The position numbers and the translations under genes are program-made. 64,000 nucleotides of DNA from Saccharopolyspora gregorii. Lineage in GTDB: Bacteria > Actinomycetota > Actinomycetes > Mycobacteriales > Pseudonocardiaceae. The notes under the pieces are model-generated. The model ran no database searches and was not told where the DNA came from. It worked only from the letters and a program-made list of their open reading frames with translations. Below are positions 18,650 through 26,723 of the stretch, in pieces (position 1 is the first letter of the stretch; the number at the start of each line of letters is the position of its first letter). The stretch spans positions 3,968,001 through 4,032,000 of the forward strand of contig NZ_CP059556.1 of assembly GCF_024734405.1 (NCBI RefSeq), given 5' to 3'.

Positions 18650-19663
18650 GTGGACCTGAACCTGCTGCTGGTGCTCGATGCCCTGCTCGCGGACAACAGC
18701 GTGACCAGGGCGGCCGAACGGCTCGGCACCTCACCGGCCGCGGTCAGCCGCAAGCTCGCGAGCCTCCGGCGGATCGTGGGAGATCCGCTGCTCGTCCGCG
18801 CCGGGCAGGCGCTGCAACCCACGGCACGAGCCCTCGAACTCCGCGGCGAGGTGCGGGCGCTCATCGAGCGGTCCGAGTCGGTGCTCACCGCCACCGACGT
18901 CCCGGATCCGGCGACGCTGCACCGGGTGTTCACCGTGCAGGCAGGCGACTTCCTGCTCGCCGGGCTCGCCGCGCCGTTGATCTCCACGCTCCGGTCGCAG
19001 GCCCCGCACGTGAGCGTCGTCTTCCTGCCGGAGTCGTTCGAGGGCACACCCGCGCTCCGGCAGGGCGTGGTGGACCTGGAACTGGGCGTGCTCGGCCACC
19101 TCGACCCGGAGACGTGCTCCGAACGGCTGATCACCACGGCACTCGTGGGCGTGGCCCGGCAGGGCCATCCGCTGTTCGACGGTCCCATCGACGCCCGCCG
19201 GTTCGCCGAAGCCGACCACATCGGCACGTCCCGCACCGGCAAGCGCCACGGCCCCATCGACACGGCGCTGGCCGAGCAGGGCCTGCGCCGCCGGGTCCCG
19301 ATCACCGTGCCCGGTCACACCAGCGCGATGCTCCTGGCCAGGACGACCGACCTCGTCTGCCTCGCCCTGCCCGGAGCTCCCGCCGCCGACTGGCTCAACG
19401 CGCTCGGGCTGCGCACCTTCCCCGTGCCGCTGGACATCCCGCCGATCGAGATCGGCATGGCCTGGCACCCGCGCAACGACGCCGATCGCGCGCACCGGTG
19501 GTTCCGCGAGCACGTCCGCGGCATGCTCGCTCGGCAGCGCCCGGCCGACCTCGTGCCCGCCACGCCGCGCGGCGCGGGAACGACCGATGAGGTCATCGGC
19601 GATCAGGGCGACACCGCCAACGGTGACGACCGGATCAGCTCCGTCCCGGAGTACGGCGGCTGA
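18650..19663 (+). CDS. LysR-family transcriptional regulator with a duplicated tail
   Basis: 337 aa regulator. The N-terminal helix-turn-helix is typical (DLNLLLVLDALLADNSVTRAAERLGTSPAAVSRKLASLR), followed by a periplasmic-binding-like effector domain. The GTG at 18650 is preferred to the ATG at 18635 because GGTGGAGGTG precedes it and the family normally starts at this point. It is divergent from the YncE-like gene. The final residues (VIGDQGDTANGD through SVPEYGG) are nearly identical to the end of the beta-helix protein at 17342 and do not belong to LysR proteins. They come from a DNA duplication that also carried the terminator. The effector domain itself looks complete, so the protein may still work. 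Confidence 0.88.
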   Translation: MDLNLLLVLDALLADNSVTRAAERLGTSPAAVSRKLASLRRIVGDPLLVRAGQALQPTARALELRGEVRALIERSESVLTATDVPDPATLHRVFTVQAGDFLLAGLAAPLISTLRSQAPHVSVVFLPESFEGTPALRQGVVDLELGVLGHLDPETCSERLITTALVGVARQGHPLFDGPIDARRFAEADHIGTSRTGKRHGPIDTALAEQGLRRRVPITVPGHTSAMLLARTTDLVCLALPGAPAADWLNALGLRTFPVPLDIPPIEIGMAWHPRNDADRAHRWFREHVRGMLARQRPADLVPATPRGAGTTDEVIGDQGDTANGDDRISSVPEYGG

Positions 19664-19708
19664 CCTCGACCGGTGCCCGGGTGCGCGATCCGCCCCCGGG
19701 CACCGGCG
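19590..19708 (+). repeat. direct duplication, copy 2 (fused to the LysR gene)
   Basis: Second copy of the 17269-17397 segment. It starts inside the LysR reading frame, gives that gene its last 25 codons and stop, and carries the same hairpin terminator. The reading frame used is the same as in the beta-helix gene. Confidence 0.9.
19670..19706 (+). terminator. 12-bp hairpin terminator after the LysR gene
   Basis: CCGGTGCCCGGG (19670-19681) pairs with CCCGGGCACCGG (19695-19706). It is identical to the hairpin after the beta-helix gene and also lies at the end of the convergent methyltransferase gene. Confidence 0.75.
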
Positions 19709-19716
19709 TCTCCAGC

Positions 19717-20874
19717 TCAGGTGGTGGGCGGCAGGGTGACGCGCTGCCGGTCCGGAGCGACGGTCCACTCCCACGCGGGCAGCGGCGGGCGGCCGCGGTC
19801 GGTCCACCACCGGTAGGCCGCTTCGGCGGCGTCCCACAACCGGCGCGGCCCGTGCTGGCGCACCGCGTACCGGCCGTCCGCGGGCACGACGGCGGCCCAC
19901 GACCCGGACAGCGGGTCGACCAGCCACGCCTCCCCCGGCCGGTCCGCGGTGCGCTCCCGCACCTCGTAGCGGCAGCCGGGCAGCGCGACCGCGATCGGCC
20001 ACCGGTGGTCGTCGGCCAGCAGCGGCACCCACGGTGCCAGCTCGGTCCACGACGACTCGGCCGGCGCGTCGTCCCGCTCCGACGGGTCGAGCTCCGCCGG
20101 AACCTCCCGCGGCGATCGCAGGTCCATGAAGGACACCCCGAGGTCCGCGATCGCGTTCCCGCGCGCCGTGCCGTCCGCGCCGACGACGAACCGCACCAGC
20201 GGTCCGGTGGCCAGGTCGGCCCGCATCGGCGCGACGATCACCCCGCCCGGAACCGCGCTCCGCACCCAGGAGTACGGAAACCGTCCGATGTGGACACCTG
20301 CGGTGACGGTGATCCGGTCGAAGCGCCGCGCACCGGCGATCGCGCTCGCCGCGTCGCCCTCGACCACCTCCACGCGGTCGTAGCCCGCCGCGCGCAGCCT
20401 CGCCCGCGCCCCGGCGGCGACCTCCGGGTCGATCTCCACGGTCGTCACCTCACCGGTCTCGCCCACGACCTCCGCGAGCAGCGCGGCGTTCCAGCCGGTG
20501 CCGGTCCCGACCTCCAGCACCGACTCCCCCGGCCGGGGTCCCAGGGCGCGCAGCATCCCCGCCACCACCGACGGCGCGGACGCGGAACTGGTGGGCCGAT
20601 GACCGAGCTCCGGCCACACCGTCGCTCCGGCGTCGAACTGAGTCACCAGCGGACGGTCCGCGTACACCGCGGCCAGCCACCGTTCCGGCGCGTCGTCCCG
20701 GCTCAGCGCCACGTCCGCGACCGCCTCGTCCGGCCGGTACCAGAACCGCTCGGGGACGAACCACTCCCGCGCGGCGGCGAGGAAGGCCGGGCCGAACGCG
20801 GCGGGCAGCGCGCCCGCCGCGTCCAGCTCGGCGACGAGCCGGCCCGGCCCGTCCGGTGCGGCGACCTCGGTCAC
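19717..20874 (-). CDS. PCMT-type (protein-L-isoaspartate) O-methyltransferase
   Basis: 385 aa SAM-dependent methyltransferase. The N-terminal half has the isoaspartate methyltransferase fold: the substrate region VTQFDAGATVWPELGHRPTSS, the SAM motif VLEVGTGTGWNAALLA, VTTVEIDPEVAAGARA and the later YDRVEVVEGDA. The C-terminal 170 residues are an extension absent from housekeeping Pcm. Extended forms like this often sit in ribosomal-peptide clusters. The GTG start at 20874 overlaps the stop of a 41-aa peptide gene by GTGA, so the two are translationally coupled. It could modify that peptide or act generally on damaged proteins. Confidence 0.85.
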   Translation of the reverse strand: MTEVAAPDGPGRLVAELDAAGALPAAFGPAFLAAAREWFVPERFWYRPDEAVADVALSRDDAPERWLAAVYADRPLVTQFDAGATVWPELGHRPTSSASAPSVVAGMLRALGPRPGESVLEVGTGTGWNAALLAEVVGETGEVTTVEIDPEVAAGARARLRAAGYDRVEVVEGDAASAIAGARRFDRITVTAGVHIGRFPYSWVRSAVPGGVIVAPMRADLATGPLVRFVVGADGTARGNAIADLGVSFMDLRSPREVPAELDPSERDDAPAESSWTELAPWVPLLADDHRWPIAVALPGCRYEVRERTADRPGEAWLVDPLSGSWAAVVPADGRYAVRQHGPRRLWDAAEAAYRWWTDRGRPPLPAWEWTVAPDRQRVTLPPTT

Positions 20875-20996
20875 CGGAACCCCTGCTCGTAGTCCTTCGG
20901 GTCGATGTCGTCCGCGGTCTTGCCGGTCTGCCCGTCGCGGCCCACGTCGTGCTGCCCGCCGTCGGTGGCGCCGGTGTCCTTCTTCTCCGTGCCCAT
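20871..20996 (-). CDS. 41-aa peptide coupled to the PCMT-type methyltransferase
   Basis: Short gene with an excellent ribosome binding site (GGAGGAGTCCC directly before the ATG at 20996), ending in a GTGA overlap with the methyltransferase start. The peptide is hydrophilic and charged, with no Cys, Ser or signal peptide. It holds two Asp-Gly pairs (residues 12-13 and 21-22) and an Asp-rich end (DDIDPKDYEQGF). Asp-Gly is the sequence at which succinimide and isoaspartate form most readily and is the known target site in PCMT-modified graspetides and lanthipeptides. It could be a precursor peptide or simply a small accessory protein. I do not recognise a family. Confidence 0.65.
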   Translation of the reverse strand: MGTEKKDTGATDGGQHDVGRDGQTGKTADDIDPKDYEQGFR

Positions 20997-21341
20997 GGGA
21001 CTCCTCCGCTCGTTCATGGTAGGAATCCGCGCGGTCGCGCGGAACCTCGTCCGCCCGCCCGCCCGCCCGCATCGGAACGGCGGTGGGCGGGGACGACCGG
21101 GACGTGTTCGGCCGTCCCCCGCTCCATCGGCACCCCGCGACGCGGACCGGTGCGAGTTCCTCCTGTCAGGGCACCGGAATGCTCCTCGCGGGTGATCACG
21201 GCCGCGTCCCGCCACCCGGTCGGCGGCGTCGCCACCGGGTCCCCCCCGGACCGGGCCGGTCGGGTCGCACCGCTCCCGGCGGCGGACCGGGCGGACGCGC
21301 CTAACCTGGGGCGGGAAGATCGGAACTAGGGCGGGGTGGGG
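20997..21341. other. 345-bp intergenic stretch with a CCCG microsatellite
   Basis: Divergent spacer between the peptide-methyltransferase pair and the two-component system. It contains a run of about five CCCG units (CGCCCGCCCGCCCGCCCG near 21051-21070) next to the peptide gene. I see no credible ORF or RNA gene. It must hold both promoters, but none is obvious. Confidence 0.5.
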
Positions 21342-22028
21342 ATGGGTTCGAGCCTGCTGGTGGTGGACGACGAGCCGACCGTGCGGGAACTGCTCGCCGC
21401 GACGTTGCGCTTCGCGGGTTTCCAGGTGACGGTCGCCGCGACCGGGGCGGAGGCCGTGCGGGCGGCGGTGGACGAGCGGCCGGACCTGGTGCTGCTGGAC
21501 GTGATGCTGCCGGACGCGGACGGCTTCGAGGTGCTGCGGCGGTTGCGGGAGGAACGCGGCGGGCAGGTGCCGGTGCTGTTCCTCACCGCCCGCGACGCCC
21601 CGCGGGACAAGGTGCGCGGCCTGACGCTGGGCGGTGACGACTACGTGACGAAGCCCTTCGACCCGGAGGAGCTGATCGCCCGGATCCACGCGGTGCTGCG
21701 CCGCTCCGGGCACGCGGCGACCTCCCGGGCGATGACCGTCGCGGACCTGGAGCTCGACCCGGACAGCCACCAGGTGCTGCGCGCCGAACAGCCGATCCGG
21801 TTGTCCCCCACCGAGTTCCGGCTGCTGACCTACCTGGTGCGCAACGCGGGCCAGGTGGTGTCGAAGCGGCAGATCCTCCACGAGGTGTGGCGGTACGACT
21901 TCGGCGGCGACCCGAGCATCGTCGACACCTACATCAGCTACCTGCGGCGCAAGGTGGACCGCGTCGAGCCGAAGCTGATCCACACCGTGCACGGGGTGGG
22001 CTACGTGCTGCGCGGGCCGCGCTCGTGA
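21342..22028 (+). CDS. OmpR-family response regulator
   Basis: 228 aa two-component response regulator. The receiver domain begins LLVVDDEP, has the phospho-acceptor Asp53 in VLLDVMLP and the conserved Lys in YVTKPF near residue 103. The C-terminal winged-helix DNA-binding domain has PTEFRLLTYLVRNAGQVVSKRQIL and DTYISYLRRKVD. The ATG at 21342 is chosen over a GTG two codons upstream. Its stop overlaps the kinase start by GTGA, so the pair is one operon. The signal is unknown. Confidence 0.95.
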   Translation: MGSSLLVVDDEPTVRELLAATLRFAGFQVTVAATGAEAVRAAVDERPDLVLLDVMLPDADGFEVLRRLREERGGQVPVLFLTARDAPRDKVRGLTLGGDDYVTKPFDPEELIARIHAVLRRSGHAATSRAMTVADLELDPDSHQVLRAEQPIRLSPTEFRLLTYLVRNAGQVVSKRQILHEVWRYDFGGDPSIVDTYISYLRRKVDRVEPKLIHTVHGVGYVLRGPRS

Positions 22029-23458
22029 TCGCCCGGATGTCGTTGCGCGCCCGGGTGCTGCTGATCGCGGTGGGGCTGCTCGCGGCGGGCCTGGCGATCG
22101 GCGGCGCGGTGGTGATCGGCGCACTGGAGCGCACCCTCGTCGGCAAGCTGGACGCGCAGCTGGCGGCGACGGCGACCGCGGGCGCGAAGATCTTCCAGGT
22201 GCCGGACGCGGGGCTGCCCGGGCCGGGCACGGTGGTGGTGCGGGACAACTTCGCGCTGCCCGGTTCCACGACGTACGCGGCACGGCTGGGCGCGGGCGGC
22301 GCGGTCACCGAGCAGGAGTGGACCGGAGAGCGGTTGCCGGGCCCGGACCTCACCGGGCTCACCGCCACCGCAGGCCCGGTGGACGTGCCGAGCCGCGACG
22401 GCACCCAGCGCTGGCGGTTGCTCGCGCAGCCCGGCCGGGACGAGCTGGTGGTCACCGCGCTCTCGCGCGCCGAGGTGGACGACACCGTCGCCCGGATGCG
22501 GGCGATCTCCGCGGGCACCGCCACCGCCCTGCTGGCGGTGCTCGCGCTGGCCGGGTGGTTCGCGGTGCGCGCCGGGTTGCGCCCGCTGCGCCGGATCGAG
22601 CGGACCTCGGCGGCCATCGCGGCGGGCGACCTCGGCAGCCGCGTCCCCGAATCGGCCGGACCGGACACCGAGGTCGGGCGGCTGTCGCGGGCGCTGAACG
22701 CGATGCTCGACCGCAACGAGGCCGCGTTCGCCGCCCGCGCCGAATCGGAGGCGCGGATGCGCCGCTTCGTCGCCGACGCCGGGCACGAGCTGCGCACCCC
22801 GCTGGCCGGGATCAAGGGGTTCAGCAAGCTGCACCGGATGGGCGCGGTGCCCGCGGGCGTGGACGCGATGTCCCGCATCGAGCGGGAATCCGACCGGCTG
22901 GAGCGGCTGGTGGACGACCTGCTGCTGCTGGCGCGGCTCGACGAGCGGCTGCCGCTGCAGCTCGCCCCGATGGACCTGCGGACCCTCGCCGCCGACGCGC
23001 TGCACGACGTGCACGCGCTCGACCCGTCGCGGCCCGCCGAGCTGACCGGACCCGGCGGTGGCCCGCCCGCCGCCGCGCCCGCGCTGGCCGACGAGGAACG
23101 ATTGCGGCAGGTGGTCACCAACCTCGTCGGCAACGCCGTGCGGCACACCCCGGAGGGCACGCCGGTGCGCATCGGCGTCGGTTCGATCGACGGACGCGCG
23201 GTGCTGGAGGTCGCCGACGACGGGCCGGGACTCGCCCCGGAGGAAGCGGAGCGGGTGTTCCAGCGGTTCTACCGGTCCGACGGGTCGCGCAGCCGGGCCA
23301 GCGGCGGAGCCGGGCTGGGGCTGGCCATCGTGCGCTCGCTGGTGGAGGCGCACGAGGGGCGGGTCGAGCTGGCGACCGCGCCCGGGGCGGGCACCTGCTT
23401 CCGGGTCGTGCTGAGCGGCGCCGGAGCGGAGTCCGCACGGCCCGCCGAGGCGGGCTGA
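22025..23458 (+). CDS. sensor histidine kinase
   Basis: 477 aa membrane kinase partner of the preceding response regulator. A first membrane helix is near residues 8-38 (VLLIAVGLLAAGLAIGGAVV). An extracytoplasmic sensor region of about 120 residues follows, then a second helix (ALLAVLALAGWFAV), a HAMP linker, the H-box DAGHELRTPLAGIKG with His254, and an ATPase domain with N (NLVGNAVRHTPEG), G1 (ADDGPGL) and G2 (GGAGLGLAIV) boxes. The GTG at 22025 overlaps the regulator stop; an ATG at 22037 is possible. A small secreted protein gene follows at 23711 and may be its target or a co-sensor. Confidence 0.93.
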   Translation: MIARMSLRARVLLIAVGLLAAGLAIGGAVVIGALERTLVGKLDAQLAATATAGAKIFQVPDAGLPGPGTVVVRDNFALPGSTTYAARLGAGGAVTEQEWTGERLPGPDLTGLTATAGPVDVPSRDGTQRWRLLAQPGRDELVVTALSRAEVDDTVARMRAISAGTATALLAVLALAGWFAVRAGLRPLRRIERTSAAIAAGDLGSRVPESAGPDTEVGRLSRALNAMLDRNEAAFAARAESEARMRRFVADAGHELRTPLAGIKGFSKLHRMGAVPAGVDAMSRIERESDRLERLVDDLLLLARLDERLPLQLAPMDLRTLAADALHDVHALDPSRPAELTGPGGGPPAAAPALADEERLRQVVTNLVGNAVRHTPEGTPVRIGVGSIDGRAVLEVADDGPGLAPEEAERVFQRFYRSDGSRSRASGGAGLGLAIVRSLVEAHEGRVELATAPGAGTCFRVVLSGAGAESARPAEAG

Positions 23459-23710
23459 CCTCGGGCCGCTCGACGAGCGGCGGTGGTGTCGGACCGCCGC
23501 CGAGCGGCACGACCTGGCGCGGGGTTGGTCTCGGCCGGATCGAATTCCTGGGAGTTCTCCGGGAGATCCACGAGCTCCGGACCACCCCGGTGATCGCGAG
23601 CTGCCGGAACGGTCCGCGGCTCCCAGGAACCTCTCAGAACCGCACCGGATCCACCGAGATCGGGCGGTCAACCTGAACGAGTCCGCAAGTTCACGAGGAG
23701 AGGAAATCCC

Positions 23711-24142
23711 ATGCGGCTCAACACCTTCCGACGCACCGCCGCCATCGCCGCGCTGGCCCTGGCGCCCGCCCTGGCCATCGGCGCCGCCGCGCAGGCCGCG
23801 ACCGGCAGCGACACCGCGCGGTCGGCCGAGGTCGCCCAGTCCGCGAGCACCGCCCAGCCCACCGGGCTGGACCGTTCCGCGGTGTCCGAGCAGGCGCCGC
23901 GCGACATCGTCGCCGAGCAGGGCGTCGTGCAGGAGCGCGGCGACGTGCAGACGCCCGACGGCGAGTTCGTCGTGTTCAAGGCGAACGCCGACGGCCTCCT
24001 GTGGGTCGTCGGCGCGGACACCGCGGTGCTGAAGGACGGGCAGCCGGTCGGCGCCGACGAGCTGCGCGACGGCGACCAGGTCACCGTCTCCGGCGTGCCG
24101 AACGGCGAGCACGCCGACGCCACCCGCGTCGAGATCGGCTGA
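23711..24142 (+). CDS. small secreted DUF5666-like protein
   Basis: 143 aa exported protein. The signal peptide ends at AAAQAA near residue 29. A low-complexity Ala/Ser linker follows, then a compact beta domain near residues 72-143 with DTAVLKDGQPVGADELRDGDQVTVSGV. This resembles the OB-like DUF5666 domain of cell-envelope proteins. The ATG has a GAGGAGAGG ribosome binding site. It lies 252 bp after the histidine kinase on the same strand, so it may belong to that regulon. No enzymatic residues are apparent. Confidence 0.75.
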   Translation: MRLNTFRRTAAIAALALAPALAIGAAAQAATGSDTARSAEVAQSASTAQPTGLDRSAVSEQAPRDIVAEQGVVQERGDVQTPDGEFVVFKANADGLLWVVGADTAVLKDGQPVGADELRDGDQVTVSGVPNGEHADATRVEIG

Positions 24143-24152
24143 CCCGAGCCCC

Positions 24153-24186
24153 GGCCGCGGAGGGTCCGAGGGGTCCCTCCGCGGCC
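24153..24186. terminator. 12-bp bidirectional hairpin
   Basis: GGCCGCGGAGGG (24153-24164) pairs perfectly with CCCTCCGCGGCC (24175-24186). It lies between the convergent stops of the small secreted protein and the DUF574 methyltransferase. Confidence 0.7.
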
Positions 24187-25022
24187 TACGGCTTGCGGGC
24201 GACCGCGGCGAAGCAGACCGCGTTCTTCGGGTTGGCGGCGGCGAAGTCGTCCACGTCGGTGAGGTCGGACCGCCATTCCGAGGTGAACGCGACGCCCGGG
24301 TCCAGCAGCTCCCACCCGGTGAAGAACCGCCGGAACTCCAGCTCGTCGCGAGCGGTGAATCCCGGGTTCTGGGTGTCCTTGTAGGAGTCGATGAAGTCGA
24401 GGGTCTGCGAGCGGACCGGTTCGGCGACGCCGTCGACGGTGGCGTGGCTGATGGCGAGCCGGCTGCCCGCGGGCAGCGCGTCCTTGTACCGCTCCAGCGC
24501 CGCCTCGGGGTGCTGCTCGCGGGGGATGAAGTGCAGCAGCGCCACGGCGAGGACCCCGACGGGCTTGGTGAGGTCGAGCAGTTCGCGGGTCGCGGCCGCG
24601 CCGAGGATCGCGTCGGGTTCCAGGAAGTCGCCCCGCACGACGGCCGTGCCCGGCACGTCCTTGAGCAGCTCCTCGGTCTGCACGACCGCGACCGGCTCGT
24701 TGTCGGCGTAGACGACGCGGGCGTCCGGGTTGGTCCGGTGCGCGATCTCGTGCGTGTTGCCCGCGGTGGGCAGGCCGGAGCCGATGTCGAGGAACTGGTC
24801 GATGCCCTCCTCGGCCATGGTCTGCACGGCGCGGCGCAGGAAGGTGCGGTTCCAGCGCGCCACGTCGGCGATGTGCGGCAGCTTCTCCTTGGCCCTGGCG
24901 AAGAAGGCCCGGTCCGCCGCGAAGTTGTGGGCGCCGCCGAGGTAGGCGTCGTACACGCGGGCCGCGCTCGGCAGCTCCACGTCGACACCCAGCGCCCGCC
25001 ACCTGTCCTGATCACCAGCCAT
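24186..25022 (-). CDS. SAM-dependent methyltransferase, DUF574 (Methyltransf_19) family
   Basis: 278 aa protein of an actinomycete-specific methyltransferase family. Signature blocks are PSAARVYDAYLGGAHNFAADR at the N terminus, FLDIGSGLPTAGNTHE (SAM loop), VVYADNEPVAV and LLHFIPREQHPE. Actinomycete genomes carry many paralogues whose substrates are mostly unknown. It is monocistronic and convergent with the small secreted protein gene. The ATG at 25022 has no strong ribosome binding site, but the conserved N terminus begins just after it. Confidence 0.9.
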   Translation of the reverse strand: MAGDQDRWRALGVDVELPSAARVYDAYLGGAHNFAADRAFFARAKEKLPHIADVARWNRTFLRRAVQTMAEEGIDQFLDIGSGLPTAGNTHEIAHRTNPDARVVYADNEPVAVVQTEELLKDVPGTAVVRGDFLEPDAILGAAATRELLDLTKPVGVLAVALLHFIPREQHPEAALERYKDALPAGSRLAISHATVDGVAEPVRSQTLDFIDSYKDTQNPGFTARDELEFRRFFTGWELLDPGVAFTSEWRSDLTDVDDFAAANPKNAVCFAAVARKP

Positions 25023-25193
25023 TCACCCAAAGTAGTGATCTTGGTGGTCGACGACAACCTCCTCCCGCACGGGAGGGCGCGTGCGGCCGCGCGGCGGGCG
25101 CGCTGTGGCCTGGGCAATCCCGGTCGGCGCGTAACGAACCTCACCAGCGACGACGGCGTTCCGGCCGAGCGCGGCGGGGATCGAGCGGTCCGC

Positions 25194-25631
25194 TCAGAGC
25201 AGGTCGGTCTCGCCCAGCCGGTGCAGCAGCCGGGCCAGTTCGGCGATGTCCGCCGGGTCCCAGCCGCCCAGCACCGCCCGCCACCGCCGCCGCTGCTCGG
25301 CGAGCTGTTCGCTGACCCGCACGCCGCCCTGCTCGGTGAGCACGACCAGCTTGGCGCGCGCGTCGACCGGGTCGGCCACGCGTTCGGCGAGCCCGATCCG
25401 CACCACCGCGTCGACCTGCCTGCTCACCGTGGACTTGTCCAGCGACAGCGCGGCCGCGATCGCCGACATGCGCTGCGCGCCCTCCTTCGCCAGCAGCACC
25501 ACCAGCGGGTAGGCGGTCGGATCCAGCTTCGGGTGCACGTCCCGTGCGAGTTCGCGGGTGCGCAGCCTGCTGCGGCGCGTCAACGCGCGCAGCTCCTCCT
25601 CCAGCGCGGGCAGTTCGTCCTCGGATGACAC
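25194..25631 (-). CDS. MarR-family transcriptional regulator
   Basis: 145 aa winged-helix regulator. The recognition helix region is RMSAIAAALSLDKSTVSRQVDAVVRIGLAERVADPVDARAKLVVLTEQG, with the typical wing Asp-Ala-Arg. The GTG start at 25631 is preceded by GGGAGGAGC. No obvious target gene is divergent except the 52-aa acidic peptide at 25812. The ligand is unknown. Confidence 0.9.
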   Translation of the reverse strand: MSSEDELPALEEELRALTRRSRLRTRELARDVHPKLDPTAYPLVVLLAKEGAQRMSAIAAALSLDKSTVSRQVDAVVRIGLAERVADPVDARAKLVVLTEQGGVRVSEQLAEQRRRWRAVLGGWDPADIAELARLLHRLGETDLL

Positions 25632-25811
25632 CGGGTGCTCCTCCCGTAGCGGACCGCGCTCATGATCTCATCCGCCGGGCCGCGCGAGCGCGTCCGGAGA
25701 TCGCGCGCCGGAACCCGCCTCCCCGCGTCCGGTGGCCGTCGCGGAACAGGCATCCTGGGGTCGGCGCCGCCCGTCCGGCGGCGCGCCCCGAGCACGCCGA
25801 GGAGGCACGGC

Positions 25812-25970
25812 ATGAGCGAGCCCGACCCGTTGACCGACCCGTCCCGCGACCCGCACCCGGGGGTCCCCGACCACGCCGCCCCCGAGGGCGCCGGCGTGGA
25901 CCCGCTGATCGACCTGTCCCGCGACCCGAACCCCGGCGTGGCGGACCACGCGAAGCCGGACGAGGACTGA
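25812..25970 (+). CDS. 52-aa acidic peptide made of two 22-residue repeats
   Basis: Small gene with a strong AGGAGG site before its ATG. The protein is two tandem copies of one unit: DPLTDPSRDPHPGVPDHAAP and DPLIDLSRDPNPGVADHAKP, with short linkers and an acidic end. It has no Cys, signal or membrane segment and is rich in Asp, Pro and His. The DNA of the two halves also aligns, so the repeat arose by duplication. It is divergent from the MarR gene and ends before a strong terminator. Function is unknown. Confidence 0.65.
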   Translation: MSEPDPLTDPSRDPHPGVPDHAAPEGAGVDPLIDLSRDPNPGVADHAKPDED

Positions 25971-25990
25971 CCTCGGGTCGTCACCGCGCC

Positions 25991-26025
25991 CGGGTGGCGG
26001 AACCGCGGACGGGTTCCGCCACCCG
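25991..26025. terminator. 14-bp hairpin between the acidic peptide gene and smpB
   Basis: CGGGTGGCGGAACC (25991-26004) pairs perfectly with GGTTCCGCCACCCG (26012-26025). It lies between convergent genes. The arm sequence is the same as the terminal motif of the 155-bp repeat elements. Confidence 0.75.
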
Positions 26026-26039
26026 CCGCGGGGCGGACC

Positions 26040-26576
26040 TCACGGGCTGTAGCGCAGCACCGGGTCGTCCGGCGGGCGGCGCCGGCCCTTCCCGTCGCGG
26101 CCGGGATGGCCCTTGAGCCGCCAACCGATGCCGCGGGCCATCTCGCGCTCGGCGTCCCGAGCGGCGATGTCGCGGCGCTTGTCCCAGTTCTTCTTGCCGC
26201 GCGCCAGCGCCAGCTCCACCTTCACCCAGCCGTCGCTGAAGTACATCGACAGCGGGACCAGCGCGTGCCCGGTCTCCTTGGACTTGCCGGTGAGGGTGCG
26301 GATCTCCTTGGCGTGCAACAACATCTTGCGGGTGCGCCGCGGGGTGTGGTTGGTCCAGCTGCCGTGCCAGTACTCGGCGATGTGCAGGTTGCGCAGCCAC
26401 ACCTCCCCGTCGTCGACGGTGGCGAACGCCTCGGCGAGGGAGGCGCGTCCGAGCCGCAGGCTCTTCACCTCGGTGCCGACCAGGACGAGCCCGGCCTCGT
26501 AGGTGTCGAGGATCGTGAAGTGGTGCCGCGCCCGGCGATTCCTCGCGATCACCGAGCGGTCGCCGTGCTGGACCAT
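26040..26576 (-). CDS. smpB: SsrA-binding protein SmpB
   Basis: 178 aa trans-translation factor that binds tmRNA and delivers it to stalled ribosomes. The conserved core is present: [60 protein letters not shown] and the basic C-terminal tail ([20 protein letters not shown]). In many actinobacteria smpB follows ftsEX and prfB; here the neighbours are unrelated and no tmRNA gene is seen nearby. The start at 26576 gives a normal N terminus; the ribosome binding site is weak. The C-terminal extension after the tail ([17 protein letters not shown]) is longer than in most bacteria. Confidence 0.95.
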   Translation of the reverse strand: MVQHGDRSVIARNRRARHHFTILDTYEAGLVLVGTEVKSLRLGRASLAEAFATVDDGEVWLRNLHIAEYWHGSWTNHTPRRTRKMLLHAKEIRTLTGKSKETGHALVPLSMYFSDGWVKVELALARGKKNWDKRRDIAARDAEREMARGIGWRLKGHPGRDGKGRRRPPDDPVLRYSP

Positions 26577-26723
26577 GCCCCCGACTCTACGACCTCCGCC
26601 GGACGTCCCGCACCGAGCCGCCGCGATCATCCGTGCGGGTGATTCCGGTGCCGGGGCGGCGGAGATCGGCGGCGGAGCTGCTGAACTGTCCGGTGATCGA
26701 GTTCCGATTCCCGGAGGTCCCCG

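Noticed and set aside
22001-25144. Minus-strand open frame of about 1047 codons opposite the histidine kinase and secreted protein
   Set aside because: The plus strand has unmistakable kinase motifs and the lower part is out of frame with the DUF574 methyltransferase.
26040-26723. tmRNA gene near smpB
   Set aside because: No room for a 350-nt RNA and no tRNA-like ends or Ala-rich tag frame seen.
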